This document shows positions 34,776 to 47,019 of a stretch of 64,000 nt of DNA, in pieces. Every line of letters starts with the position of its first letter. The first letter of the stretch is position 1. The notes under the pieces are model-generated. The model worked only from the letters and a program-made list of their open reading frames with translations, was not told the origin of the DNA and did not search any database. A program made the translations under genes and the position numbers. Source of the stretch: Tanypteryx hageni (Eukaryota > Arthropoda > Insecta > Odonata > Petaluridae); NCBI GenBank assembly GCA_028673005.1, contig CM054116.1, forward strand, positions 36,366,854 to 36,430,853. Reading direction: 5' to 3'.

Positions 34776-35935
34776 CCCCTCCAGCGTGTGCGACGCAGCG
34801 TCTGTGTCCGCTCTTTCCCATGGCTCAAGCGTGTGCGACACACCGTATGCGTCCGAAATTTTCATTAAGTTTTCTTATCGCTACGGCTCTGATTTATGTG
34901 CTTTCAGAGAGTGAATATGCAAGCCAATGCTGTCTGCTTTCGTTCTGTGGTTCCTCGTCTGTGTTTACGTGTAGTATTTTTTAATTTTTTTCTATCTCGG
35001 AACTGGCCGTAGCAGTGCTTACTCAGGCCCCATATCTTTCGTGCGTTGCGTCTCAGACTTTCATAAGAGCTCTTATCTATCTACTCTTATCTATCGGGCT
35101 CTTATTTACTATTCTTCGAACTGATGGTCGAGGTTTCTTAGTGCCTGTTTGCGTCTTGTTTTTTTTTCATCTTGGGTCTGTCCTTTATCCGAACCCCTAT
35201 TTAGTTCACCATGGCTTGTAGCTCTCGTGAGTAGGCGGATTGGGAAGTGCTTGATGTTTTGGAGAAATAGAGTGAAAGTAGTGTAGATATATATTCTGAA
35301 GATTCGAATGGATACTCTATTGATTCCAGTTCTGAAGAGGAATTGGAAGAAATAACTCACTCCACTGTGAATATTCAAGAGAATATTTGGGGAGATGTCG
35401 ACAGTGCTAACCCTCCTCGGCCTTTTGCGTGTGATTTAGTTGGAAAACAAATAGTGCAGGTTTTATCAACAGATGATCCCTTAAGATATTTTGAGTTATT
35501 TTTTGATGATCTAATCGCCCTCATAGTGGTTGAAACTAATCGTTACGCGGAACAATTCCTTGCCCGCGAGAAAAATAAGATCACGTCTTTAAAAAAATCG
35601 CGCTATCAAAAGTGGTTTGCTTTGCTAATGTTGATGGGAATCATTAAAAAACCAACTCTCAGAATGTATTTTAGTAGAAAACATATTAGAAACGCCATTT
35701 ATTCCAAATGTAATGAGTGAAGAAAGATTTTATTTGTTGAGCAAATTTTTGCATTTTGTAGATAATACCGATAAAGACATTGTAAATAGAGATCCTTTTG
35801 TATAAAATTCTACCTATCAGTGGTTATTTGAAAAATATATTCCAAAAAATTTATATACCGGGTAAAGAAGTATGTGTACCAGACGCAGCTGAACCACTAA
35901 ACGTCGGAGGAGCAGCACGTAGTAGAAATTGGATT
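34776..35935 (+). pseudogene. piggyBac transposase remnant with 5' terminal region
   Basis: A TTAA at 34772-34775 is followed by CCCCTCCAGCGTGTGCGACG, a plausible piggyBac left tip, with related phrases repeated near 34828-34845 as sub-terminal repeats. The transposase frame starts at ATG 35211 with an acidic Ser/Glu-rich head typical of the family, but has two early in-frame TAG codons (first at 35232). The readable body (35343-35720) matches the N-terminal part of the DDE_Tnp_1_7 domain: 'YFELFFDDLIALIVVETNRYA' spacing, then 'LLMLMGIIKKPTLRMYFS'. The frame then shifts (about 35690) and again after 35805, where 'YIPGKEVCV' is recognisable. The sequence stops before the catalytic Asp residues and no right tip is found. 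The element is dead and 3'-truncated. The family call is from motif recognition only. Confidence 0.75.
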
Positions 35936-36770
35936 GAAATAAATGTATGTATTTATTTTTTATTATATAAAATGAACAATTTTAAATACGACAATTTTTT
36001 GGAAATTTTTGAAATGATAATTAAAGTACAAAAAATATTCAAGTGAATGCATGCATAAAGTATTTTGTGCAAGTCTCGCATAGTCCTTCCTCCATCCAAA
36101 ATGCTCGCCCTTTCGGATTAGATCCATATGTACGTAAGCCGATAAATGGAGATTGCTGAAGAAACACAAGCATAAACCACGTCTGAAGTTTGTAAAACAG
36201 ACGACGCGAAAAAGAACTTTCAAAGATTTCTGCATTTCGTAAACATTAAAAAGAACTGTAAGTAAGTGGAGAGTATGCAAATAAATTCGGTAGACAGGAA
36301 AAATATTCTGGCTATAGTTAGAGGGAAAAATTCTTATAGTAGCGATTACTAAAATGGCCCCAAAAGATCAGTTAAAAATTGGTCATAGACGCCTAAATGC
36401 GTAGTAGTCCCGAAGCACGTGCTCGACGGCCTTGACCCGCCTTCGCCTAAAGTGCTAAAAAAAAGTAAAAGAAAATGCCTCTAAAATGACTGTTACTCGA
36501 ATTTTAACGTTTGATTGCGACAGTTCTATTTTGAACGGATGGAATGAAATCAGTTTTATTGATCAATGTCTTAGGATAAAAATGAATTAATTCTTTTTAA
36601 GGAATGGTTCATAGAAAAATCGCAACTTTTCGAAGGGATTACACTCCAGATTCATATCGAAGATTTCTCACCTGCAATTTAGGTTTGTCAAAGTGACAGG
36701 AAGATTGTCGCTAGCAAATAGAAATCCGATTTTCGTTTAATTCAACTACAATCCCGAATCGGCTCAGAGA
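35936..36770. other. Non-coding stretch
   Basis: Nothing recognised. The first bases may still belong to the piggyBac remnant. Confidence 0.35.
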
Positions 36771-36923
36771 GTAGCGAGTAGGATTCTCGAGCACAGTAGG
36801 GATTTTTTAGGCTAGAGAGTAGGGCAGGGTGTAGGTCAGTTTTGGGTCGGGATAATCGATGCATTTGTAGAAAATAAGAATCCCGAAAGTTTATCTAATG
36901 ATAGAATATACACCGAGCGTAAC
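36771..36923 (+). other. Probable 5' region of the CR1/L2-like LINE
   Basis: GA-rich sequence with repeated 'agagagtag' phrases directly before the LINE frame. No separate ORF1 protein is seen. The true 5' end is not visible, so the element may be 5'-truncated. Confidence 0.35.
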
Positions 36924-39773
36924 ATGCAGCACCAATTTCGCGATAGGTCATTGATAGAATGTTCCGTAAAGGGCGCGACGGGTCGCAATTCCAATTTTGA
37001 TGCGACGCCATACAGTCGTGGGAGTGATTGCGGTGGGAGCGCATGTAGTTTTAGAGTGGAAGAGAAAGTCAAGGGTGAGATTAGTATGCGAAGTGATAGT
37101 GAGAAATTAAACGTCGTCGTACTGAACTGTCGCAGCATCCGTAGGAAAATTGCTGAGTTCGAGCATCTTATTCGCAGTCTGCATGCCGACGTCGTGATAG
37201 GCACAGAAAGTTGGTTAACGGATGAGATTCAGAGTCAGGAGATATTTCCTAGAGACTATCGTGTCTATAGAAAAGATCGCACTAATAGATCGGGCGGGGG
37301 AGTTTTCATAGCGGTTAGCGATAAGTACGGTAGCAGTGAGATTCCGATAAGTGACGAGGATATCGAGAGTGTTTGGTGCCGCATAGGTAAAGATGGCTCC
37401 AAAAAGGTGTTCATACGCTCGTTTTACAAGCCACCTAACGCTGTTGTAGATTGTATTTTAAGTCTCGAGAAGCAATTATCAAAGCTTAGACTGATAAATC
37501 AAGATGGTATCGTTATAGTCGGTGGTGACTTTTTAACTTACACTCAATTGATTGGGAAAATCTGTTTCAAATCTAGAGGTAAAGAACGCGAATCCTGTGA
37601 GGCATTAATCGAAACATTCTGCGAGCACTCTCTCCTTCAATTAGTCAGAAAGCCAACGCGATCGGGAAACATATTAGATTTATTAGCAACTAACGTCCCA
37701 GAAAGAATAAACAAAGTCACCATTGAAGATGGGATAAGTGATCATCAGGCCGTATATGCAGAGTGTAAGTTGAAAATCGATAGGCACCCTAAGCCTCAAA
37801 GAAAGTTTTATATATTTTCTAGGGCAAACTTTTCATGCTTCAGGTCGCGCCTACGAGAAATACTACCTGGCTTCCGTGATATGACCGAACGATCAGGTGC
37901 TGAGTCGTCATGGAAACTATTCAAGGATATAATGCTAGAGAGTATCGATAAGTACATTCCAATTAAATTGAAGGTCGACAATAAAGAGCCACGTTGGTAC
38001 AATAAGCAAGTTAGGAGTGCGCTTAGGCGTCAGAGAATAAGCCACGCGAAAATAAAAAAATATGCCGTCTAATAAGGAATCCCGCGCTAAAGCGAGAATA
38101 TTTATTTGAAGGAGGACCCTAAAGCGTTTTGGTCCTATGTAAGAGAGGTCCAAGGTAGAGGCCCTACAATGCCTTCCCTGCGTAATGACTCGGGTGCCGT
38201 TATTCATGATAGCGTAGAGAAAGCCAACCTGTTAAACGGTCATTTTGTTAAAGCATTCACAGCTGTCAGCGACCATTGCGTACATTATGCACCCGCAATA
38301 AGGGGGGACCTGATGGACGATATAGTATTTTCTGAGGTGGGAATAGCAAAGCAATTAAGTTCCATCAGACATAACAAAGCCACTGGCCCCGAAGAAATTC
38401 CTGCTCGCGTTTTAAAAGAATTAGCTGAAGAAATAGCATCTTTTCTTCTGATAATCTTCGATAAATCCATTTCTCGCGCAGAGGTCCCTAGCGACTGGAG
38501 GTTAGCGCACGTTACCCCAATTCATAAGGGCGGCGACAAGGAGAACCCAGAAAATTACAGGCCGATTTCTTTAACTTCGATATCGTGTAAGATTCTCGAG
38601 CATATACTCGTTAGCAACATAATGCGATTTCTTGATAGTAATTTATTGTTAGATGATTGTCAACACGGCTTCAGGAAAGGTAGGTCATGTGATACTCAGC
38701 TCGGTCTTTTTGTTAATTGTTTACTGAGAAGCGGAGAAAAGAATACGCAGGTCGATGCCATCTTCTTAGATTTTAGGAAAGCCTTTGATAAGGTACCTCA
38801 CAGGAAGTTAATAACGAAATTAGAAACCTTAGGCGTTAATTCTAAAATCGTTAGTTGGATCCGTGAATTTTTAAATCATAGGAAGCAGATGGTTGTTATA
38901 GATGGGAAATCTTGGAACTTAGTGGAGGTTGTCTCTGGCGTTCCACAGGGTAGTGTAATTGCTCCGTTATTATTTCTAATTTATATAAACGATATCAGCT
39001 CAGTAGTCAGGAGTAAAATTAGGCTTTTCGCGGACGACACCGTCATCTATAGAGAAATAAGCAATCCGGAAGACCACCAGTATCTCCAAAATGACCTAGA
39101 AGCTATTTCTGCATGGTGTAAGGAATGGCAGTTAGAGATCAACCAAAAGAAAAGCTGCGTCATCAACTTCTGGAGAACCAAGAGTATCTCGTTGAATAAT
39201 AATTATTCGTTGGACGGAGTAGAGATTCCAGTTTCAGACTCGATTAAATACCTCTGAGTCACGATCCATCGTGATCTCTCGTGGGACACCCACATTCGCC
39301 GATTGATAGGTGCCGCTAACAAAAAGCTGGCCTTTATAGGGAGAATAGTTCGAAATAGCTCCGAAAAAGTGAAAGAATTATGTTATTTATCCTTGGTTCG
39401 ACCGCAGGTCGAATATGCTTCAGCTGTGTGGGATCCTTACGAAAAGGGACTCACTAACGAGATAGAAGGGGTTCAGCGCAGGGCAGCTAGATTTGTAAAG
39501 AGGAATTACGATAGTAAACAAAGCGTAACATCATTAATAGAAAATCTGAAATGGACATCGTTAGAGGAACGTAGGCTGCAGGCTAGAACTAAACTACTGG
39601 AAAAATTTATGTCGGAGGGACTAGCGAATGAGGTAGTAGGACTTATCAGAAGCCCGACGTATTTCGGAAGGCAGGACAGTGATGATAAGATTCGCGAGAT
39701 CGACTGTAGAACGGAGCGATATAGAGGATCGTTTTTCCCTAGGACGATAAGAGACCATAATAGAAAAAGATAA
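36924..39773 (+). pseudogene. CR1/L2-like LINE endonuclease/reverse transcriptase, broken
   Basis: Three pieces of one protein (36924-38072, 38106-39257, 39303-39773) give about 950 codons, close to a complete ORF2. The first piece is an AP-like endonuclease: GTESWL with the catalytic Glu, RSGGGVFIAV, and the SDH motif in GISDHQAVYAE. The second is a reverse transcriptase: NYRPISL, FRKGRSCDTQL, FLDFRKAFDKVPH, SGVPQGSV and FADD (39027-39038). The third is the C-terminal part with VRPQVEYASAVWDP and VQRRAARFV. Damage: a frame change between 38060 and 38106, one in-frame TGA at about 39255, and a pair of apparently compensating indels near 37530-37570 that removed the conserved Asn after GGDF. 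The order and motifs fit the CR1/L2 group rather than Jockey; the clade was not tested by phylogeny. Confidence 0.85.
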
Positions 39774-39860
39774 CGTAGGAAAACTATGGACCCTTGGAGC
39801 ACTGCACCCCCTGCCATCCACCATAAAGGTGACTTGCAGGGTATAATGTAGATGTAGATG
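39774..39860 (+). other. 3' UTR and microsatellite tail of the LINE
   Basis: The element ends in short repeats of TGTAGA (39846-39860) rather than poly(A). Such short tandem tails are normal for CR1/L2-type LINEs and support the 3' boundary. Confidence 0.7.
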
Positions 39861-40859
39861 AATCCTCATTTTTAAAAAATTATCGAAACGGAGTGTTTTA
39901 AGTTATTATCAGATAAGCGACCATTGTCCGTTAATGCATCAAAAACCAAATGGTTGTCATTGAGATTATTATAGTCTACAAACTCTATATAAATGTGTTT
40001 ACAGCGGCGTGCTGCGTCACGCAAGCTTCTCACGTTACCCCTCTGCTAAAAATTATTTTTGAAATAGAAAAAATAAATAATTCAAATGGAATCAGATATT
40101 AATTTGCTGTGCCTAAATTTCCATGGTTTAAGATAGTTTTTAGTAACTATGGACGGAATTTCTGTAAGAAATACAGATATCAATTTGCATTCTAAGTAGT
40201 AAAAATGCAAGGTCAGTCGACTCATATTCTCGAAACGGAAATATTTTAATCATAAAAATGCCCTGCCACTCGGTGAAAATTTGTCCGCATTTTCACTACG
40301 GCACAAACTTCTCTCAAAATATCCTATTGATGTGTATATGAGGTTTTTTAGCAGTACTAACAATTACATAAAATAAAACCTAATATTAATTAACTATTGA
40401 ACATAAATGATTGTTTAGATTTATGTTTTGGGTTCATATTATATTTCAATAAAAAATAAATGAGTTTTTGAAGTGTAATCAAAATATAACGAATGAAAAC
40501 CCGATAAACAATCAATGTTTCAACGTTTGCCATATTCTAAAGATTAACGTCTCAAGATAGAACCGGTCGAATAATTTTGGAAAGCAAATGAATGTTTTGT
40601 CACGCGATGGTTTCAGCCTTCAAGGACGAATCCCAGTGATTACGGCTCCAGGCTACTGTGAAGTAATCCGTGAATTAGCAGACAATTGGGAAACAATCTT
40701 CTTGCATGGACCACACAAAGTAACCAAGTTACAACTGTATTTTTTGTATTTTGTGAATTATTATTAAGTATGTTAGTTTTTATTGAGAAGTTCGATTTGT
40801 TATCATAATAAATTATCGTTGAGCTTACTATTGGCATTAATCCAATGGATGATCTAAGT
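39861..40859. other. AT-rich non-coding stretch
   Basis: Nothing recognised. Confidence 0.4.
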
Positions 40860-41135
40860 CATTGGTTCCCAAATGTTTTGCAGGCGCGCCACCCTTTCAA
40901 AGATAAACAGAATTTCGCGGCACCCCCGCATTGTAACATTAAAAAATGCGTGTATTACAACGTTTGGACGCATCCATTTATTGGTACTACGCCATAAGCA
41001 ATTTGTTAGACGAAATATTATCGCTCCAATGACCTATCAACATTTACAAATCGTTGATTTTTTCTACTTAGCAAATTTTTTCGCGACACCCCCGAGAGTT
41101 AGCTGCGGCACCCCACTTTGCGGACAACTAAGTGA
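40860..41135. mobile_element. Probable hAT-type MITE, about 275 bp
   Basis: The left end reads CATTGGTTCCCAAATG followed by 'gcgccaccc'. Toward the right end 'gcggcaccccactttgcgg' is the inverted counterpart. The phrase CTAAGTCATTGG spans the left edge and CTAAGTGATTGG the right edge, so part of it may be a target duplication, but the exact borders are ambiguous. 'GGTTCCCAAA ... GGTGCCGC' is a familiar hAT MITE pattern. Confidence 0.5.
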
Positions 41136-44100
41136 TTGGAGCATTTCTCTAAAGATCGAGTAAAAGAGATGAACCTGTCAGCTACAAAGTAGCCTTCCTC
41201 AGTGCAAATTCGCCGATCTTGGATTGAAAAAAGTCACTGTAAGAGAGACAATAAGTAAACATTTCGAATACCTTACGGAAAATAAAAAAGTGCCCAAAGA
41301 GTGTAGGATAAAAGTAATTTCCAAAAGGTCCTTTCAAGTAACTTAGTTTCGTCATTTGGCTTTGGAAGAAATAAAATCAATTTTTATACGCTTTTATTGA
41401 AGTTGGCCTGAGCGTCGTTCAACATGGTTAACGCGTTATATCTTTGGATCCGCAAACGCTACAGAGCTGAAATTTTGCACATAATCCAAATTCGCGGAAC
41501 ATTTGAACCTTTCAAAGCAAGATATCTCCTGTCTCATTTTCAGAAATTAACAGGTATTATTGTTACAAATACTTTTCCGCTATGATTCCATTTAAATTGA
41601 TAAAAATCATTGTTTTTCAGGTGATCAATTGAGCTTCATAAACAGTATATCACGTTACTAAGGTTTTTTTTCCGATCATTGAAATGTAAAAGTTTCGGAT
41701 GTATTTATCGCGTGATTGCTAAAAGGAGAAGACTCTCTCAGGCTCGTCAACTTGTGATTAATTTCAAAACGAAAAGAAAATATCTTCCTTAAATAACCAT
41801 GTTTTCTATAGTTTTTTGAGTATTCAAAAAGATTTACTTACAATTAAAATTCATGCACAGAAATCAGAGAGATTTGATGCACAAAGCATATACACTTCAT
41901 AGTAATTCATTTTAAAAAACAAATGGCTGAATATAGAAATAAAATGAGATTATAGCGTACGAAGACGACGTTGAATAGTTTTCGGCAAAAACTTCTACGA
42001 ATGATTCCATTTTGCGAAATGACTTACGGCCGAAATTGTTACAATAGTTTTAATATTTTCGATAAAGAATGGTACGAATGGAGTAGACAGGAATTACTAA
42101 ATGCAAAAAAGTAATCTTCATAATACCCGCAAAGGATGTGGATTCGCTATGATAACACGAACCAAATAAAAGGAAGGGTATGATGCGCTCCCTTTCCTTA
42201 TATAAATGACGCATTTCACGCGCTTCTATTATTCACGAAGGAAACAACAAAATTTGAATTGCAGTAAAAACGGACTGAGTAAAGTTTTCTTTGTAGCGGC
42301 GGTTTAGTTTCACCATGCGATCATTTTTTGAGAGCATTTTTCTACGAGTCATCTCCGAGATAGGTTTACCAATGGAAAATTTATACAGTTGCCGAATTTC
42401 CATATCTGCCGGGGAGCTGAATTAATGCCATATTAAAATTACAAAGAAGAGAAATGCCGCTTTCCAAATGAACCGTAATATTTTTAAAATTTTAATCTTG
42501 CATTAAATGCGTGAAAATGTTTGTGAGAAATACCTCGAATTCACAACGTTAAACTCTTAAACAGCTTACATTAAGTGAATACAATATACTTAAGGGGGTT
42601 TTCCTGGACACAGCTATTTTACAGTAAATGAACGCGAAACAGTTTAACCAGTGGAATTTTTTCTAGTATCTCCTCTCTCTCTCTCTTAAATTGTCTGGTG
42701 AGTATTTTTTACCACGAATGTGGGCCGTCCCTCGTGGTAACACCCACGTTCCCGGCCGGTCAGAAAGTGCTCAATTACAATGGGGTTTGCTGCTTATAAT
42801 TACATAATTTTAATACCTTGCGGTTTTTGTGATTTGCTTATGAACTTAAAATTAATATAACTACTTATAAATATGAGTACAATACAATAAAAATGAAAAA
42901 TAAAAAAGTATGTACATTAGAAAGGTAGTTTAGTCAAGACGATTTTTGTATATATTATTTTATTTTTATTATTTATTTATTTATTATTTCTATTATTATT
43001 ATTGTTATGTTATTGTTGTTATTATTATTTTCTATTGTTCGTTTTAGGATATCCCAAAATGAAATAAAACGCTGTGGCTTACTTTATGATTTCCATCGTT
43101 GGAATTCAACCGATTGGGAAGTTGTATTCACGCGAGGTTTTGATTTTTTGTGTTTGAAGATATGAGCCTGTTTTTTAAAATATCACTCGAGTTCACGCCT
43201 GCACGTGGGATCAAACGAAGCTCGCTTTGATCTGCTACGTTCCGCCTGCTCGATCACGTTTTCTCCTCACCCCCTACTAACAGATGCGTCATCCTGCGCT
43301 CCCCGCCCTTTCGACCCCGTTCTCGTGGTCCAACCAAGATTTCCTGTTCAATATCTGTAGCCCGTAGGCCCGTAGTCACTCCGGAGAGTCATTCAATCTT
43401 AATTCGCGGAGCGTTCTGACGCCAATCAAACCGATTGAATTCTCCATCACTTATGATGAAGAAGAGGACAATAAAGCACGCGCGACTCGGCCCATGCGAG
43501 CGGACGTAGCGAAAATTCTAAATCTTTCTTGCGGAAGATGTAGTCATGGTTCTAAAATGTTCCACGAACAAATTTTAAACGAATATGTGGTTGCATTTTT
43601 GTTGGAAAAGACGGTTGTTATTTCGCACGGCGGTGCCTTGGCTCTGCACGCAGTGCCTTCGTGTCTCGAAGATTATAAAAAGAGCCGTGAGGAGTAAGTG
43701 GCTTCAGTTTGCAAAGGCTACGGCAAGCTAAAAATAATCCCTGACTCACTCTGGGGAGTTGGAGACAATGAATCCACGTTCCCTAGTCAGTCAGAAGTTA
43801 GAGTTAGATTGAAAGATCTTTGAAGGGTGATGTACCAAAAGACTTGCGGTAAATGTGGACTATTGTGTGTGTGTATACACATATACATATTAATGGAGGG
43901 AAATACCATTAGGTGATGTGACCCTACATTTTTATCACGCATTACAGTAAATATTAATAACTTCATTTAAGATTTTTGCCAAAGGTTAAAAAAAAAAATT
44001 GCTCCTCTTCTTCTCCTCCTTGAGTGTTGCAGAAACTTTTTGTCAAATGTTAAAACAGAATGCGGGAAACAGTAGGCAAAATTATTAGATTATATATTTT

Positions 44101-45731
44101 AGTATTAATTATCGTTTATGAAATAAAATTACACGGAATTTAGATTAAATGTTTTATCTTATCTCAATCTTGGCCGCAACATGCAAAGTTTCCATGAACA
44201 CGCCTTCAAGATGGGGCGAAAATGTAATCATCCGGAAGGCATTCGTCTCATTTCCGGTGAAATTAATTACCTTATCCATTTAGAGTCATAGAAGCATAAA
44301 CTTGACCATGATTTATGAGAAATTCAGGATATCAATGTACCCATTAATTAATGTAATTGAACGGAGGAAGCTTAGTGAGTGAACTTCCTCTCTCCAGTGA
44401 TGCTATCTTAATCGCTGCCAAATGATAATTTGACATGCTCTAACGTGCTATGCTTAAGGTGAAAACTCTGTCTTTCGACAGCAATTTTCTCTTCTGCACG
44501 GCAGCCAACTTTTCTCTTAACTTTTAATGTATTTAATTGTATTAATTTTTTAATTTTATCACAATAAAGAGACCATTCTTAGTTCTCTATTATATAAAAG
44601 TCTGAACACTACATTTTCAAACTTTTTATATACATATTAGCAAATGCCCGTCAAAAATAACGGGAAAGTTTATTTTGATGTTTCAATATATTTAGCTCAC
44701 GTTTTAATGAGAAGAATCATAGTACCATCGCATCGTGTTGAAAGATATCCTAATAGATATTTTATCCTAGTTTAGTTTTTAATAGCGTTCCAATAATATC
44801 GCGCTTGAATTTTTCTTTTAATTATGGTATTCCGATGAAACGATAGCCGTTCAAATTACAATGTTTTGCAGTTTGATCGTGTCAAAACTTGATGATTGTC
44901 GTATTATGCGTGTATTGTCAGTTGTATGTGTAGTGCTTGGATAGATCGGTTATGGATTTTATCTTATGTTAGAATTTTAGTTCGTGCGTATGACGGGCAC
45001 GAAAGTGACAAGTTAAAAGTTTAAGCAACATTTTTTGTCTTCATTTCACTTTTTAAATTCGCTAAATTTTCTTTAAGCACAACATTTTTTGTGAAGCACT
45101 TTGATGATTCATTAATTTTAAATCATTTTTGGTGAAATAATTTAAATAGTAAAATGATAATGAACAGATAATGAATTTTATCCATTATAACTGTTGTAAT
45201 GGCTCTTTCATTTTAGTAAATGACAAAATACGCTAAATACGCTAAAATATTATGATCTAGATTTGTAGCGTTGGTTTGTTTTTGTTCCTACTACAACTCT
45301 TTCTCTCTTTCGCCGGGCAGGATAACCCAGCTGTGTTTTTAGCATAGGCAGCTGAATCGGATAATTAATTTTTGAAAATAGACCACACGATTCATCCCAG
45401 GTTTTTATGTAGAAGAGGAAATTTAATTAACGTGTTCTAAAACAAAGTGCCCTAAAATGATGTACAACATATTGATTAATATTTTATTAAAACATGAAAG
45501 GCGGTTCATTGCTGAAAATGTTTTTCCACGGATATTGAAAATTTTTAAAGAAAAATTTGATCTAGGAAAATGTGCGGTAAACGGTAAAGGATTTAATGAC
45601 GATTGTTAAAAAGTTTTAGTTGATGGTGGAATAATATTATCTAAAGATCCTATGCAGATAGGCTTAAGCTGTACTTCGGGAATAATTTTGAAACGGGAAA
45701 ATAATTCTGCTAAGAAAAATACCCGCGTTCA
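41136..45731. other. AT-rich non-coding stretch
   Basis: No gene recognised. Simple sequence (TTA/TTG-rich) lies at 42950-43035, a (TG)n/(TA) patch at 43865-43890. A more GC-rich patch at 43180-43760 contains a 67-codon frame (43494-43697) with no recognisable domain or splice support. Confidence 0.4.
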
Positions 45732-45837
45732 GAAACAGGTAAAATAATCCGCTACGGCAGTTCAGCGGTAGAATATCCGCCCGGCAAGTGGAAGACCCGG
45801 GTTCGATTCCCGCTCATAGCAGAATTTTTCCCGTTTC
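45732..45837 (+). repeat. tRNA-like element with palindromic flanks, copy C
   Basis: The core 45752-45823 folds as a tRNA: acceptor ends GCTACGG and TCATAGC (six of seven pair), A-box-like GTTCAGCGGTAGAAT, a five-pair anticodon-type stem (TCCGC/GTGGA) with loop CCGGCAA, and B-box GGTTCGATTCC. It resembles tRNA-Gly in its 5' half, but the anticodon loop lacks the invariant U33 and would read GGC, so a working tRNA is unlikely. The flanks GAAACAGGTAAAATAATCC and AGAATTTTTCCCGTTTC are inverted repeats, extending the acceptor stem by about 20 bp. This is the best preserved of four copies in the window. Confidence 0.65.
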
Positions 45838-46515
45838 AAATCTATTCCCAAAATTTCTAGTTGATGTTGATTTAAAAAGTTCTCTCCAAGAAAATTATTG
45901 ATACAAAACTAAGGAAATCGTAAAGCTTTCTGAAAACAATTAATTACGAATGGCAATCGATATTGTTAATAAATTTATTTATACGAGCGAAGTTGAAGGA
46001 ACTTGATAAGATGTCAAACGCAGTATATATAATTGCTGTAAATATAAATGTTACCATAAAATTAATATTTCCAATTCGTTTTTAAAAGTCATAATCATGA
46101 AACTCTCTTCGAGATTTAAGAATTTCACTCATCCCCTGAAAGCGCAACAAAAATCCTCCTGATACAAATTTTTCAAAATGTTTGAAGGAATTTGTGAGAG
46201 ACTGAATTGTGACTCAATTTCTTTCGGTTGAAAATGTTACCGCAGCAGAAAAACGAAGAAAAATGAAAAACGCTCACATAGGCGTGCGCGTATATTTCAG
46301 ATCGGTCATATAACGGGTTAAGAGGTTAAAGCGACGGAAATGCAGGCTTAAAAAACTTTCGTTACTGTCACTCCTCTTCCAAACAACGGTAAGAATGAAG
46401 CAAAAACGGATATGGTCATATTTAGGGGTGCTCCGCAAATGTTGATACAGTCAGGAAAGTGCCCGCTAGATTTTTACTCAATCGATTTATTAAATAGTGG
46501 GCAGCATTCTGAAAG
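45838..46515. other. Non-coding stretch
   Basis: Nothing recognised. Confidence 0.35.
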
Positions 46516-47019
46516 AAAACGAAGACACCAAAAATACTGTAAAAATGGCTGCGTGAGGTTCCATGTGGCCATTACTTCATATCTGGAAAGCTGCACTGAA
46601 TTGGGCGAAAACTGTGGAGGAACGAAATAAATAGGTTAACAAGATGCAAGCAAATAATGCCAGGGCATTTCGAAGGAGTAACATTTTCAATAATATCGAG
46701 ACTCAAGGAAAATGAAAAACTTTCACTTATTCATTGAAAAAGTCATTTACGGTAACTAGGCTCTCTTAAAACGAAGACACCAAAAATACTGTAAAAATGG
46801 CTGCGTGAGGTTCCATGTGGCCATTACTTCATATCTGGAAAGCTGCACTGAATTGGGCGAAAACTGTGGAGGAACGAAATAAATAGGTTAACAAGATGCA
46901 AGCAAATAATGCCAGGGCATTTCGAAGGAGTAACATTTTCAATAATATCGAGACTCAAGGAAAATGAAAAACTTTCACTTATTCATTGAAAAAGTCATTT
47001 ACGGTAACTAGGCTCTCTT
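46516..47019 (+). repeat. Perfect 252-bp tandem duplication
   Basis: 46516-46767 and 46768-47019 are identical as far as I can read, placed head to tail with no spacer. The unit holds no gene. Perfect identity means a very recent duplication or an assembly error. Confidence 0.9.

Noticed and set aside
43494..43697. Small gene of 67 codons
   Set aside because: No domain, no splice signals or neighbours; length is within chance expectation for the composition.
45752..45823. Functional tRNA gene
   Set aside because: It lacks U33 in the anticodon loop, has an acceptor mismatch and belongs to a repeated family with decayed members.
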